This document shows, piece by piece, positions 22,401-35,100 of a stretch of DNA of 64,000 bases. The translations under genes and the position numbers were made by a program. The notes under the pieces were generated by a model. The model was not told where the DNA came from. It saw only the letters and a program-made list of their open reading frames with translations, and made no database searches. Position 1 is the stretch's first letter. Every line of letters begins with the position of its first letter. Source of the stretch: Hydractinia symbiolongicarpus (taxonomy: Eukaryota > Cnidaria > Hydrozoa > Anthoathecata > Hydractiniidae); the NCBI RefSeq assembly GCF_029227915.1, contig NC_079885.1:7192001-7256000 (forward strand), written 5' to 3'.

Positions 22401-25400
22401 TTGGAAACCAAACTCGATGCAAAAAGTCACGAAATTAACGAACTGAAGCGAGTTATTAAGCTGAAGGTTGAAAAATATTTTTTAAAAAAATAAATATAAA
22501 ATAAAATAGAAAGAGTAGTTGAATTTTTACCTTTTTTTCCTCAATCTTGCAGGCTGACGAATTAAGTGAAGCTAACATTCGAATTGGTATGCTTGATAAG
22601 CGATCTGACAACGCAGCTAAAGAGGTATGTTGAAATAAGCGGGGCGAACAGATTTTTTAGTCTTGTTTAACACCTTAGATTTTTGCGCATGTGCAAATAT
22701 TATGCTAAAATTATAAATTCATGTCTGAGGAAATATATTTTTGTGGAAGATAAAATCTGCGACTGAAGATAAAATTCGCAAAATTTATTTTCAAATTTTA
22801 TGTTTCCAAAGTAAGTTTCCGGATGTTTTTCTCTTTCTTTTTTTTCTGATTTTTAGTCAATGTGTATAGCAAGAAATAAATTTGGTTTGCGGTAAAACTA
22901 AATGTGTTTATTGATTTGTTATCCTGTATCGCAGTGCTTCAAATAGGAAAATAGATTAGCCATATTTTAAAAACTCCAAACTCTTTCCAGTGCAATACCG
23001 GGAAAATTATTTCGACATGCTTTTCAATTTCTGTTTTATTTTGTTAGTCTGGTGTGAAAGTCGAACAAATGACGAAGAAATATGAGCAACTGCAAGCGGA
23101 GTTTAATGAGAAATCCAGGTGAGTAGAAAAGAAAGCAATCTTGCGATTTCGGGAGGTCATAGCACCCACGGCCTTTGAAAAATCTAGCATGCTTTACACC
23201 ATGGGCGGCAAAACCATAATTGGTCATAATAAATTTGTACGAAACACGTGAAATTTTGTCTAACCAAGGATAAGGAAACAAGTTATGCGTTGTTGCAATT
23301 CGCCACCAAAGCTCCCGTAAACTAGTTTTAATACTCAAATTGTTTATTTATCTATTTATTTTTTTTTGCAGACAAAACGAAAAGACTATGGATGCGCTGC
23401 AAAGCGACATTGACGCTTTAGAGAACGAAAACGCTGAGTTAAAGAAAAAAGTCGAGTTACACTCGAAGAAATCGTCCAATTTAGACTTTTCTCGTTTGTC
23501 GCAAGGCTCCGCTGCTATGTCTGGCATCGTGTGTAAGTTAAAATATAATTTTGTTGTATATCCTATAGCACGAATACCTTGTTACATTTCTTGTTGACTT
23601 GATTATATTTATCGTATATGTCCATCTAAATGTACAGTATAAACAGCTTATTGTAAGTTAGTGCGTGTGACCACTTTAGGTTAAGATTTCTTTTACGCTA
23701 TGCTAAAAAATGTTCTTAACGTGTTGTCAATGTTTTGTTTTAGCTCCTGGTAAACCTGGATCAGCCATGGCGTCGCTAGCAAAGGCAGGTGTCGCGGGTA
23801 CCTCCACAGTTCAAGTTGTGTTGCAAGACTCGCCGATATTTTTGTCACAGGTAAAAGTTTCGAATAAAGGCGTAGTTATAAATTACCACAAGCATGGACA
23901 TAATCCCCTTTTTTGTAGCCATTGCCAACTGTTAACATCTAAATTTTTTAACAAATTTCTTTTTTAAAAGTTACAACATAATTACCAACTAACAAGCAAA
24001 CAAAAACGACCGTGATTTTTAGCTTTTGTGCCAGTATTTTGTTACAAAATTATTTTACAGTATATTCCGCATATATAGCTGTATAACGACTTCACTCTAA
24101 TTGTGTAAACGTGTGCATACATTAATAATAAATCCAGTGAGCTTTTGTAGCGGAAAATCCCATCAAATAGAAAAAAATCTTTACGTGATATGTCAGGTTA
24201 CGTTCGGCAATTTGTAATAGCTTTGCAAATTTGTACAAATGTTTTTGTTTTGCAAACTGTGGATTTTTTTCCTTTTTTAGCTTGAATGTCAGAAAAAAGC
24301 CTTGGCATATCTTCAAACAGAAAATTGGGCTTTAAAGTGTGCTAAAATGAAGGTTAGTGACATGTTACTGTTTACATGTTGTTTCATAGCAGGTTGAATT
24401 TACTTGCCCGTAAATAGCTTAATCTTTTGTATTCGTGCCTTAAAAGTATGGGCATTGATAAAAAACGACATTTCAGTCTGAAGTCAGGTGTTTAAATAGA
24501 AATATCACACCGGTTTAATTTCACCCCGGTCAATCTAAAGTGAATTTCACTTGGCCTGAGGCAATAAAAACTTAAGTAAGTATCGAGTTCACACTGAAAA
24601 TTCATTTGATTTGGTATGTCAAAAGTGCGAGCTTGACATTTTTTAATGCATTAAATTTTAAATTTTATTTGTAATATTACGTCATCAGGCTGATTTGGCG
24701 CAAATGCCGAAACCGTACATCCCAAAGCTTATTTGGAAGGACGGAAAATTTGTTCCTAATCCGAACTTCAAAGAAACGACTGATAATAGAGAATCGAAAT
24801 TAACCTCTCATGGTGTCATGAAAGAATGCAGAACACTTTTTAAGGTAAGCCAGACAAGAAAACACAGAAGAGCAGCTTATAGTAGTACGAAACAAGCAAC
24901 CTTTCTTGATAACAATTGATAAAATGTGTTTGGTTTGTACTTATGTGTGTATTTCTTTCTTTTAGAATTTAAACAATCTTGCTGTTTTCCCCAAAGTGAT
25001 TGACATCACAAGAAAAAAAGGAGGTATGGAAAATGTTCTTCATACTATAGTGTGCTGTGGTTATTAAATTATTTCATTCTCGCCAAATTCATGAAAGAAA
25101 CTATTGTGTACTATGATTATTATGTCGTTGTTTTTATAGCGAATGGAAAGTTTAAGCCATCTCCAGAAGAACAGTTTGCGCAACAGAAAAATATTCTTAT
25201 CAAGTTGAACAGACAGAAAGACGAGGTAATAAATCTCTTGTTGATGTGTCGAATTATTCAGTAGATAGACATTTTTGGTGGAATAGCAGTGTTTTAAATT
25301 TAGTCGAATGGCTGAAAAGTTGATACCTAAAATTGTTCCCTCGCCCAAAATTACTGTTTCCACGATTTTTTTTAATTAAAAATTCTAACAAGCAATTTTC

Positions 25401-25839
25401 GCGAGAATGACGTAATTTGTAGTCGCCATTTTATCCATCTTCATCTGCTGACACTGTTTTATTTCTAGCTTGCAAAGAAGATTGAAACTGTGATCACGAA
25501 CGAGTTACCAGGAGCAAGCACTCACAGCGACCTGCGAAATTTTATCTCGCCTGATTATGTTCGAGTATGTTGTTTCTTTTTTTAAAAAAGATTGAAATGT
25601 TTCTTCACGCTTTTGCTACCGCGATAGATGCTAGTCTAAAATAAAATTTTTTAAGCACTTAATGAAGCTGTTTAACCCGTTATTTTTAAATTTAGTTGCG
25701 ACAAGAGAGTCAAACACCGATCCATGTTGCCACGTTACGTGTTCCGAAAGTAAACACTGGTGTAAAACCGGGCGTTCGAAATGTCTCGATCACACCTCAA
25801 GAATTTACTCGCCTACACGAAGTGCTCGTGAAAACATAA
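8638..25839 (+). CDS. DCTN1: Dynactin subunit 1 (p150Glued), complete, 35 coding exons
   Basis: p150Glued is the largest dynactin subunit: it binds dynein intermediate chain and microtubules and makes dynein processive. My model has 35 exons that all keep phase and sum to 4248 nt (1415 aa; human protein is about 1280 aa). Domain order fits the family: N-terminal CAP-Gly, Ser/Pro-rich basic region, long coiled coil with the conserved [12 protein letters not shown] string, central globular domain, second coiled coil and conserved C-terminus. The extra length seems to lie in the Ser/Pro-rich exon. The start ATG at 8638 is followed directly by [20 protein letters not shown], the expected beginning of the CAP-Gly domain. 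Introns carry a hAT-type MITE and several tandem repeats. The stop is TAA 25837-25839. Alternative splicing of the basic exons, known in vertebrates, cannot be judged here. Confidence 0.96.
11412..12161 (+). CDS. DCTN1: DCTN1 exon 4: Ser/Pro-rich basic region and start of coiled coil 1
   Basis: One 750-nt exon (250 codons, phase 0 at both ends) encodes residues 125-374. It is rich in Ser, Pro, Lys and Arg, with repeated SGLQ/SGLSK/SGLAQ motifs and a [12 protein letters not shown] stretch. Its last ~60 residues turn into heptad-type helix. In vertebrates this basic region is spread over several small, alternatively spliced exons; here it is a single large exon. Such regions raise microtubule affinity. 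Confidence 0.93.
12287..16808 (+). CDS. DCTN1: DCTN1 exons 5-13: coiled coil 1 (dynein-binding part)
   Basis: Exons 12287-12358, 13257-13361, 13815-13911, 14079-14157, 14250-14409, 15603-15707, 16212-16313, 16410-16499 and 16686-16808 encode residues 375-685. The sequence is long heptad-repeat helix with the strongly conserved [18 protein letters not shown] and [16 protein letters not shown] strings. In the family this region includes CC1A/CC1B, which contacts dynein intermediate chain and folds back on the CAP-Gly end. Exon 13 ends with the conserved [14 protein letters not shown]. Confidence 0.93.
12562..12675. repeat. Long imperfect hairpin in DCTN1 intron 5
   Basis: Arms 12562-12608 and 12629-12675 are reverse complements over about 46 bp with one or two mismatches. 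The loop of about 20 bases contains a partial duplicate of the inner arm (CCTACTACTAAACTATCATG). It has the look of a small palindromic element or a tandem-inverted duplication. Confidence 0.85.
14811..15375. mobile_element. hAT-type MITE in DCTN1 intron 9
   Basis: A 565-bp element has 14-bp perfect terminal inverted repeats, CAGGGTTCGAATTA and its complement, flanked by the direct repeat CATGT. CAGGG ends are typical of hAT elements, though hAT target duplications are usually 8 bp and here only 5 bp match. Near the left end a CGCA..TTTGC..AAATGCGA pattern is repeated. There is no transposase frame. Confidence 0.7.
15766..15998. repeat. Tandem repeat of about 29 bp just after DCTN1 exon 10
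   Basis: About eight diverged copies of a unit like GTTTGACCATCAAAACTTA begin 60 bp downstream of the exon 10 donor (15707). Reading exon 10 through its donor yields a repetitive FDHQN peptide, which is an artefact of the repeat. Confidence 0.85.
17377..22189 (+). CDS. DCTN1: DCTN1 exons 14-24: intercoiled (globular) domain
   Basis: Exons 17377-17476, 17703-17788, 18739-18866, 18978-19092, 19552-19605, 19696-19827, 19984-20067, 20453-20506, 20650-20752, 21311-21407 and 22102-22189 encode residues 686-1032. Landmarks match the family: [29 protein letters not shown] is split over two exons, and [27 protein letters not shown] and EGEYDTE follow. This domain separates the two coiled coils and packs near the dynactin shoulder. 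The acceptor of exon 17 (18977) has a neighbouring AG, so its start could shift by 2 nt, but only 18978 keeps phase. Confidence 0.9.
21735..21800 (+). repeat. tRNA-like sequence (possible SINE head) in DCTN1 intron 23
   Basis: An A-box-like TAGTGTAGTGGGTTCG is followed about 40 bp later by GGATCGAATTCC, close to a B box with one extra base. This is the layout of a decayed tRNA-derived SINE. Stems pair poorly, so a functional tRNA is unlikely. Confidence 0.3.
21881..22056. repeat. 37-bp tandem repeat with an internal palindrome, DCTN1 intron 23
   Basis: Four and a half copies of a 37-bp unit built around the palindrome AACAACGAAATACGTTGTT, joined by GACGTCGT. One unit lacks 3 bp. The array lies directly upstream of DCTN1 exon 24. 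Confidence 0.9.
22338..25839 (+). CDS. DCTN1: DCTN1 exons 25-35: coiled coil 2 and C-terminal domain
   Basis: Exons 22338-22466, 22553-22624, 23048-23118, 23372-23532, 23744-23850, 24281-24352, 24689-24844, 24966-25023, 25140-25225, 25469-25564 and 25696-25839 encode residues 1033-1415. Conserved strings include [41 protein letters not shown] and [10 protein letters not shown]. The last exon reads [18 protein letters not shown] and ends LHEVLVKT-stop. A longer open frame over the last exon (25662-25955) is out of phase and false. Confidence 0.92.
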
Positions 25840-26364
25840 CCAACACATATATTTATGATGAACATTTTTGTGTGGTCCGTGTCGTTTGTGTAATTTTATG
25901 TTTGTTAGGTTACCTTGTTGATGATGCTCGCGAATTTAAAAGTTTTGACTTGTAATGTAGAGAAACCTCTTAGGACTTGCAAGCGACCCAATAGGTGTAG
26001 ATCCCACGCTATATGGTCGTAATTTTGGCATAATTGTTTTACGACAACCACCTCACCTCTATATCATCTGCAAGTAGGTAATAAATAACTAAAAATATTT
26101 GATAATGTCTAACATCATTTTCACCTCTTGGAAAGCATTGTACAGATTGTCCGTCCTCCTCTGTTGTTGTAGTGGTGTATGTTATAAATTATTTTTGTGG
26201 CTTTGTGTAGTCAATATAACGAATCTGTACACTTTACCTGAATAGTCTTTCTTTACAACCCCTTTCGTTGAACCCTGTTAACAATAGGTTGTTACGATGT
26301 AACTTATTTAAGAAAAATCGCCCTCTACATAATAACCACAATCAATACACTATGCTCTAAGGTT

Positions 26365-26396
<32 letters not shown>

Positions 26397-26786
26397 CTGC
26401 AGATACGAGTGCTAAAGACAATATGTTACAACCCACATTTACAAATATTTTAATATAGATTTCATCACCACGCAGGGTTGCCACTCTTAAAAATTGCAGT
26501 GAGACTTTTCAGAATTGGGGAGAAAGTGGATGTCTTAAAATGTTACAACACCAAATAAAATTACGTAAATTCTGATAAAGAAATACGAAGAAAATAAAAA
26601 AATAAATAAACTATAATACAATAATTGATAGCTTTTATAATACTGTTCTAATTATTAGTTTATTACTCGAAGATCACGTGACGCGACGTCAACAAAAACA
26701 ACAATCAAATAGACTATAACATGCCATAAATATTTCTGTTACTTTTTTTATTGGGTGAATAAGCAATGTTGTGCGCCCTCTGCGTT
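25840..26786. other. Convergent intergenic space between DCTN1 and ATP9-type gene
   Basis: The two stop codons face each other 947 bp apart, so both 3' UTRs must lie here. AATAAA at 26081 could serve DCTN1; TTTATT motifs on the plus strand near 26650 could be minus-strand signals for the ATPase gene. An AT microsatellite lies at 26369-26396. No other gene is seen. Confidence 0.6.
26369..26396. repeat. (AT)n microsatellite
   Basis: About 14 uninterrupted AT dinucleotides in the convergent spacer. Confidence 0.95.
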
Positions 26787-29176
26787 CTACTCGGTGAGTT
26801 TTGAATAACTTGGAGGTGCGAAGCGTCTTCTAAGCAACTTCAGTACGTACAGCGGCAAGCAGCTGACCAAAGTAATGACAGTTACCTTCCAATAAAACGC
26901 TCCGGTCGTGATGAAATTCTCGTCTAAATAAAATTACAACAGTCTAAAAAGTCTAATCAAACATACAAAGAATCAATAAAGACAACTTTGATTGACGCTA
27001 CTTTAGGGTGTTTTTGTATGCCTTGGAAAATTCTAAATTATGAAAACGCGAAAGTTCTTGGGAGCCGTAAATGGTTCTTTGGATGAAAAAGAACTGTCAT
27101 CATGGACGCCCTTAGGGCAGCAAACATTCTTGCCCATTTTCAAAGGTTTATTTACGGAAAATTTGTTTAATCATCATTCAAATCATCAGACGCTTAATTT
27201 TCCGTCCCTAAAGTATTTTTAAATTTTTACGGTTAAACCTTAATAAAAAGTCTCACACCGGTAACAACCGATGCAAGGAAACTCGATAAAATAACGAAGT
27301 ATCGCAACAAAAACTATGTTAAATACACAACTTACCGAATTCTTTTTTTAACACGATCACCGAAAGAATATATATAACTAGCGACAACAGTTCTGCAAAT
27401 AGCATCAACCAATGCCACGTACGAATAGTCAGTGCAACCATGATCAGCTCCGTGAGGATCAGCGAGGAGAATGAAATGGACACGATGTGAATGAAGTCGT
27501 CTTCGAACAAATATAAAGCACCAAACATGATGATGCCACCTATGATGAAACATAAGACGCAAAAAAATAGGGTGTGAAGTAAAAATTATAATATTCAAGA
27601 GAAATCACGTGTTTTTTCAGGAGAAGTCACGTGTTTTTTATGAGCATTTTGGACCAAGGCGCAGTGATGGGAGTTTTCTTATAACTTTATTCACACAGTA
27701 GGCTTTCTCTAATCTTTTTGACAGTGTTTCCTATTCATTACATTGATTACAAACTTCTCGAATCTTGCTCTTAAAAATGTTGACTGGATCTTTTCAAATC
27801 TTATTAAAGTGACCACACAGAAATAAAACCTAATTTCAGAATATTCCTCTTATATCTCCAGGAAAAAATTGTTTGAGATTCCAGGATGATTCCAGGATAA
27901 GACGGCTAACAATGTTAAACTTTATCCTTCAGCTTGACACAATTACTTTCTGTAAATTTTCGTTAATTTTCAGACTTTTCCAGGAAAGATTTGTTTTCCA
28001 AGACCGTGGTCACTAGTAAGTCCTCAATCCGACTAGAGCTTAAGTTTAAATTTTAGAATAATGTATCGATAAATTAAAGCACGTCTTCTTTGAACAAGTT
28101 TTGATCACAATTAAAACAGAGTACAAACAATATATAGGATATGTTGAAGCAACATCTACGCTACCTTGGTATATACTGATAAGTAGCCAAAGAAAAAACG
28201 TTTTGTATGATAATATTCGTCCCTTCACCAAATCCTTATAAAGTTCTGGATAACGTAAAGCTATGTCTACACCGACGTCAACATCTAACACCAGTGAGAA
28301 AACTGGAGCTGTCGTATACACTGTTGAGTAACTAAAACGAAGCAAAAGTAACATCTATACATAGCCTTATGTTGAACGAAGCAATCATTCTTAAAAAAAA
28401 TTGACATACCACAGGCATACTCTCATATAAAGAAATGTCAACCCAACATGGGACAAGATAGACCAAACATGTATACAGAGAAATACCAACTCAACATGGG
28501 TCAAGATTGGTCACACACGCACACATATCGACCCAACATGGGACAAGATAGAGCATACGATTTAGCGTATGGAGTATTGTACTTACCCAACTTGTAGCAT
28601 CCCGTGATATAATGGAACAGAGATAAAGAAAAACGCACAGGAAAATACAGCCTGAAAAAGAATATTGGATAAGACTTGACTGTAACTGGACGTATTGGAA
28701 GAAACAAATTTATGTCAGAAGAGAATTTTTACGAAAATAGAGAACGTACTTAGAAACTCGTTTTACCTGTATCACGGAAATAATCAGTCCACGGTGGATA
28801 ACAAACTGACCAAGAGCAGCAGATCGCTTGTAGCTAAAGTAAATAAACGAAATAGAAACTCTTCGTTTTCCGATAAGCAATGGTAATATAGTTAAGCATT
28901 TTTGTAAAAAAATTTTGATCCAAAATAAAAAAAAATTTTCTGAACAATAGTGTTCGCAAGATTGAATATATGTTCACAAGATGAGATAGTTGGTCGCAAG
29001 ATTGGACAAGTAACAGTAAGAATAACTGCAGAAAATAACATCGCTCGAAATACAGAAAGGATTAAAAAACGTAGCAATATATTCCACCTGTTTCTACCAT
29101 GCCACAACAGCAGTCGTCCAAGATGGCTGAACTGTGTAATTGAGAAATCAGCAGCTAGCGATGCTTGTTTTCCCTC
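26787..29176 (-). CDS. ATP9B: ATP9-type ATPase exons 25-30: TM5-TM10 and C-terminus
   Basis: Exons 29088-29176, 28767-28833, 28587-28651, 28165-28331, 27336-27539 and 26787-26923 encode residues about 895-1136. Landmarks are [31 protein letters not shown], a strongly hydrophobic [62 protein letters not shown] and the tail [14 protein letters not shown]. The last six membrane spans are all represented. Confidence 0.92.
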
Positions 29177-32100
29177 CTATAAATACCATCATTTTAATCA
29201 GATCTCACCGCTGAAACATCGCGTTTTCGAATAAGAAATACTTAAACCTCTTGACATAGCAAAAATGGAGAAAAGTTCTACAGATGATATGATTGGCGTA
29301 AATCAAGAGAAGTTAGTACTCGGTGCATACTTCATCAATAACAAGCAAAAAACATATGTGGGTACCTTGCCAACAATACCGACGCCAGCATCAGCCATCT
29401 GAATCATCGAGACATCGTTGCCTCCATCACCAATAGAACATGTTCTCTTACCCGTATGCACGCGAATAAGTCGCACGATGTCAGCTTTCTGAGTAGGAGT
29501 GCACCTACACACAACGACGGAGGGACATTGAATTGCAAGCTCCATAAATTCATGCTCATAGTGATTCATCACCAACTAAAACGATTGGAGGAATTTAAAA
29601 TTAAACTAGCATTTTACCCGTGGAAAACCGACGAAAAATCCATTCTGTTGATTCACCCGCGGAAAAATCGACGAAAAATCCATTCTGTTGATTCGCTTCA
29701 TAAATGGGACCTTAAAATGCCTTTTGCAGAACTCAAAATAGATCTGCTTATTAATCCGACATACCTCTAAGCAATCGCCTTTGATAATCAACGCATGGTC
29801 GTTCTTTCTTCGGAATGCATTTAACTCGAGGTGAGCTTCAGCGCGATTCGTAACCTAAATAACGAAGTTTTCTTTGTATCCGCAAACTGTACACGTATAA
29901 AACTTTATAAAACTATAAAGCGAATTTTGCAAATTTTAACTGAAATCGCGAAATTATGCGCGAAGAACTTTATTATCTGCAATTCGTGAATAATACTCGC
30001 GAAGGTTTCGCTGACATTTCTATGAATGATCCACGAAGTATGTTTTACTAGCTGTGTTGCAAGAAGACTCCGATTCTTTTCCTAATTTTCTTTATCAGCT
30101 AAAAATCATACTTTAAAATGAATAGGCGAAACACGTAATTTTCATGGCTCGCAAAAAAAAAATTTTAAATCTTTTTTCAATAAAAGTGAAGTGAATTTTC
30201 TGTTACAAAACTTTATTTATTCAGCTGAGTACGTACTGATTTAAACTGGTAAATGCTTTGAGTTTTGGAAACCAAACGTGAACTTTGCGCAATACAAATA
30301 GCTGTCTCCATTTTATCACCAGTCAACATCCAGATCTGGAAAACAAAAATCAGCCGTTACTACCGAGGCACCTTAAAAACAAAACAAACAAACAAAAAAA
30401 AGCAAATAAACCAGCACCAAAAAAAAAAAAAAAATGAAACAAGCAGCCAAAACAAACAACGAAAGCAATCAAACAAACAAACAAACCTTTATTCCAGCAT
30501 TTCTTAGTAACTCCAGCGTTGGTTTCACATCAACTTGCAACTTGTCTTCCACACCAGTCAGACATAACAGTTCCATATCATAGATCAAACTTTCTTCAAC
30601 TTTTAAAACCTGAAGCATAAACCAACATGTAGTCAAATATTAATACTAATAAAAAGAACGATTGCATTGATTTTTGCGATTTATTTTCCCGGTTAAAAAG
30701 AATGAAATGAAATATTTTAGGTATATAATGTATTAAAGTATATATGAAGTAAAGCAGATAAATAATACGATTGGAGAAATACAAAATGTCAAAAGTGCAA
30801 AATTTATTGTTATCGATTTATTTACGTTATCTTTGAGCAAATGTAAACAATTACGCCAACGTGATGATTGAAAAGATACTCAGAAATCAAGTCTCTCGTC
30901 GTTCACACTCATTCGGAATTTCGCGCAGACAAATTTTCGTGCACCCAACTATGCGGAAACACCTAATTCGTGCAGTTATAATTTTCGCGCGGGTCATTTA
31001 CGTATGAAAATAACACCGCGCGTAAATTAATCCAACTAGATACAGAGCAAAAAGACGCAGTAAATACATGTCGTATACTGAACTGTAATATCGGCGCCGG
31101 CAAACTTCCCTACGCAAAAGGTTAATAAACATTTTCTTCGAAATGTTGCAAGGGTTTTTTACAGCAATAATTACCTTCCCAGCTCTGTCGTCCATAGCAA
31201 GCTTAGCTTGATTGTATCGGTACTAAAAACAATATATATTTTTAATCAATTTTTCTCCGTAAACTGAAATGGTAGACAAAATTTCAATCGCACAAAGGAG
31301 CTTATTTAACCCAACTAGGGCATAGGTACAGCGATGTTGGACGTATCTAATTTAGAAGCTCAAAACAAAAGAGGCAAACGTCAAATTAGACAATATTTGG
31401 GTGGAGGTTAATCCATAAAGAAGATGTATTTCCGCTAAAAATTTTTACAGCTCTTTCCGTTCACGTCCGAAAAAGGATGGGTATAATCTTGAAGGTATGT
31501 TGTTGCACGATGACGCAAAGTTCAAGAGACAATTTTTTGAGGGTTTAAGCCATGTAGAAGATGTATTTCCGCAAGAAAATATATATGGCTTAAACTCTAA
31601 GAAAATATTGTGCTAAAAGTTAAATCAGCCTTTGGTCTCTAAAAACCTTGAATATAAAAAAGGACGAAGGTACGCTCTTTTATTCTTTTGTCTGCATCTT
31701 TCAAAATAAAATAAATTATTCTCGGAATTTCAAACATTTTCACTAGGCAAAATATTCTTAGATATTGTCTGTTACTCGAAACTACCCGTCCACTGTACCA
31801 TTACATATGACGGGGACAAGACTAAATGTTTAAAATGCTATACCTCAAAATCTGAATACTGCTCTTCGGTCAGAACCTTCTTCGCAACGACTAAGGTTCT
31901 TAATCCTTCACGAGCCATGTTGCCACACTAATTAAAAAAATAAAAAATCTGGTTACAAATTATTTTGCGTCTCAACGTAAGCCTCCTTCGGTAGCATCTT
32001 GTCGCTGCACCTTCAATAATCAACCTGGAGTCTGGCATTAGCTTCTCGGCACCCCTGCACAACAAATTTCTATTTTTAGCCCTTCCATAATATTCTCTCT

Positions 32101-35100
32101 ACATGAGGCGAAGCGTATAAATATGATCATATGGGCAAGTCTTTTAGTGAGGATTAGACCTTAGTAACGACTGTTTCCAGTTTATTAGACCCAGAAATAT
32201 ATGCATCACGTGACAAGTTTTCACGCAACGTTAATATGACATGTTATATGCGAACAGTAGCAGCTAAAAAACTAAAATAAAAAGGTATTAGAATAAATAA
32301 AAACAACCAAAGCAAACATGTTCTTTGGTGCTTAAAAAAACAGGTTATATGCTTTGTACGCAGCTTGTTATATCTTTACAGAATACTTCTAGCAAGATAA
32401 TTGGTTTTATAAGAAAGACATGAAAGTGTGTACCTCTTCTTCCAGCCAATCATTGTAGTTGACATGATTCTGCATCACGACATCTGCTCCTTTCATGTAA
32501 AAGATGATTTCGTTGGTTTGTTCGTCCTGTGAAAAAAAATCGCACTTATACTAAACAGCATTGCTATGCTTGAATGGGCAATAACTACATTATTTTTGGA
32601 AATATATTATTTTTTGGGATGGGGGGGTAAGATGGGCGGTGGTATTTTTTCCATTTGACAGTTAGGCGTGATAATAAATTAAATTGGGTGGATTTTTATT
32701 CAGATAATACAAATGTCAAAATATAGAAATTTTCTTTTCTTTTACTTCTCAAAACTTTTTTTCAAATTTGTAGAACTAGGAAAGGGTCTAATAAAAGGTG
32801 TAGGTGGGATTCTTTTTAATATTGTGGTGTTTACATATCGGGTGATAAAAATTTCTAAAATTTGGTATTGTCACCCCTCATCCTACATGTAGATTGACAA
32901 GAAGAGAAGTGTAGTATGTTAGCAACAGGCCATTTCGACAAAAAATACAACTGTAAAAATAGTTTTGGCGCTTAATTTCTTATTATGAATAAAGCGCGAT
33001 TACAATTAAAATCTCTATTTTAACGTAACCCACAAAAAACGTTATATTTAAGTAAACACGGTTACATTATCATGAACTAACACGTTCAAAACACAGACCG
33101 TTTTAATTTTCTTTGCACTAACATACATACCCACAAAAACTAGAGTTTGAGGATCATCAAACAAAGCACAACAACATACCTTCAAGATTATACCCATTCT
33201 TTTCGTTTCAGACGTGAATGGAAAGAGCTGTAACATTTTGTATTTCAACACGTCTCCTAATGGCGAACGTAAGTGAATTTCGGTGAGGTCGCGATTTATC
33301 AACGTTAAACCGACACTTTCTGTCCACGAAACCAGAGCAACCTATGAACACAGAACAAAAAAACTCCATCATGGTAGCAGGTAAAATACACTGTAATTGA
33401 CAAGAAAGTCACTCAAGAAATACAGAAATAACCAACACAAACACCAAACAAAAAATTGACAAAAGGGGATAATTTCGTGATGGATATACCACGAGCAAAA
33501 GTTAGTAGGATTAAAAGAGAAAGAGAGATATTACAATCACTTGTATTCAGATTTAACTCTATTCAGTTCGAGAGAGGGGGGAGGCAGAGGCGGTTTCCGC
33601 GTGTTTTTCTCTCTTTTTTTACTCTGCTGCATGATTATGATACTTAGTGAGTTCTTATATTTAATTATTAGGCACCTGCATGCCAAATACTTAGGCCTCA
33701 TACCTCTCAGAGCCTTAGATATTGGCTATTGCCCAAAATTACTCCTAAAACTCGCTATGAAATCCGTACATTCGGAAAATATAATAAATTTAGTTACGGA
33801 TTATCCTTAGAACTTTAAACTTACAACACAGCTTTATTTCATTAAGGGAGTTCATTCTGTGAATTTTGAAAACGTGATTAATCCGATTTCCTGATCTTGC
33901 CCAAGAATTTTTGGCGCTTTTTCATGCGAATTATGTAAAAACCGGAAAATTGTTAAATAACTTTTATTCAGCTGTCCAAAACTTTAAACAAATGTTAAAT
34001 TTCAAGCTTTCCATGACGCCACAGATTCGAATGGCGTTAAAACGTCAAAACATTTATGCTGAATCAACAAACCTCGTCTGGGCTGGAAGCTTGATAGACG
34101 ATTTCACTTTCTGACGGTTTCTCCGTCATCTCCACGGCGCCGTTGACGACATTTGTTGGAAACATATACGTGTCGTCAATAACTGGTGTGACGTTATGAC
34201 ACAACGCTAACGCCTTCACTGCTTCGTAAACACGTGTCACCACAGTGCGACGAATCTAAAGATGAAACGAAAACTGAAAATGACAACTTTGCTTCTTCCT
34301 AGTCACGAAAATTTTGCGAAAACCATTATTATAACGTTAGTCGAAGAAAAACCCACTAACATTAATTTTTCATGAAACAAAAATTTCTTGAACATGAATC
34401 GTTGAAAAGAAGAAAACATTTCAAATTAGAGGACTGGTAAATAAATTTAGTGTAGGTTTGGTTGGGCACTAATGTCTAAAAATTAGTTGTCTTTTTGTTA
34501 ATTTTCATGAAAAGTTAATTTAAATAGAAAGAAAAGCATCAGTATTTTATTTTATCGTCAACTTTTAGCGAAAATTACGGTACCGTTTTCTTCGCTGAAA
34601 CAGACTCGGTAGCCGGCGCCGAGAATACCGAACTTAAGTACGTGCGAACTTCATCCATAGAATCCTGTCCAAAGGACACCGTCCCAAGATGTAACTTCTT
34701 AAAAATCATCTCGTTTTGAGTCAACGTTCCAGTTTTATCAGTCAGCAAGTAGGATATCCTACCAAGTTCCTCTGGGATGGTACTGCTGCGGACTACTGTG
34801 TCAGGTATGTTTTTGTCTCTCGAGATGAACCATGAGTAGACCAACTTTGCCATGTCCAGATTAATACGTAAACTAAGAGCGAGAAAAATATCTTAAAATC
34901 CAGGAAGTGAATTTTCTTTTTTAGGATATACTTTTAAAAGCTGATGATTTAAATCCTGAAAGCTTGAACAAACGCTTGTGTTTAAAATAAATGCATATGA
35001 AAACACCCAGGAATAGGGATTTTCTGCTGTGTAACAAGTCTTTCTAATTATTTTAAAAATCTATTTTTTTTTCGGATAAAATTTGAATATTACCCTTAAC

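Noticed and set aside
25662-25955. 97-codon frame over the DCTN1 3' end
   Set aside because: It is out of phase with the spliced gene; the in-phase reading gives the conserved C-terminus and stops at 25839.
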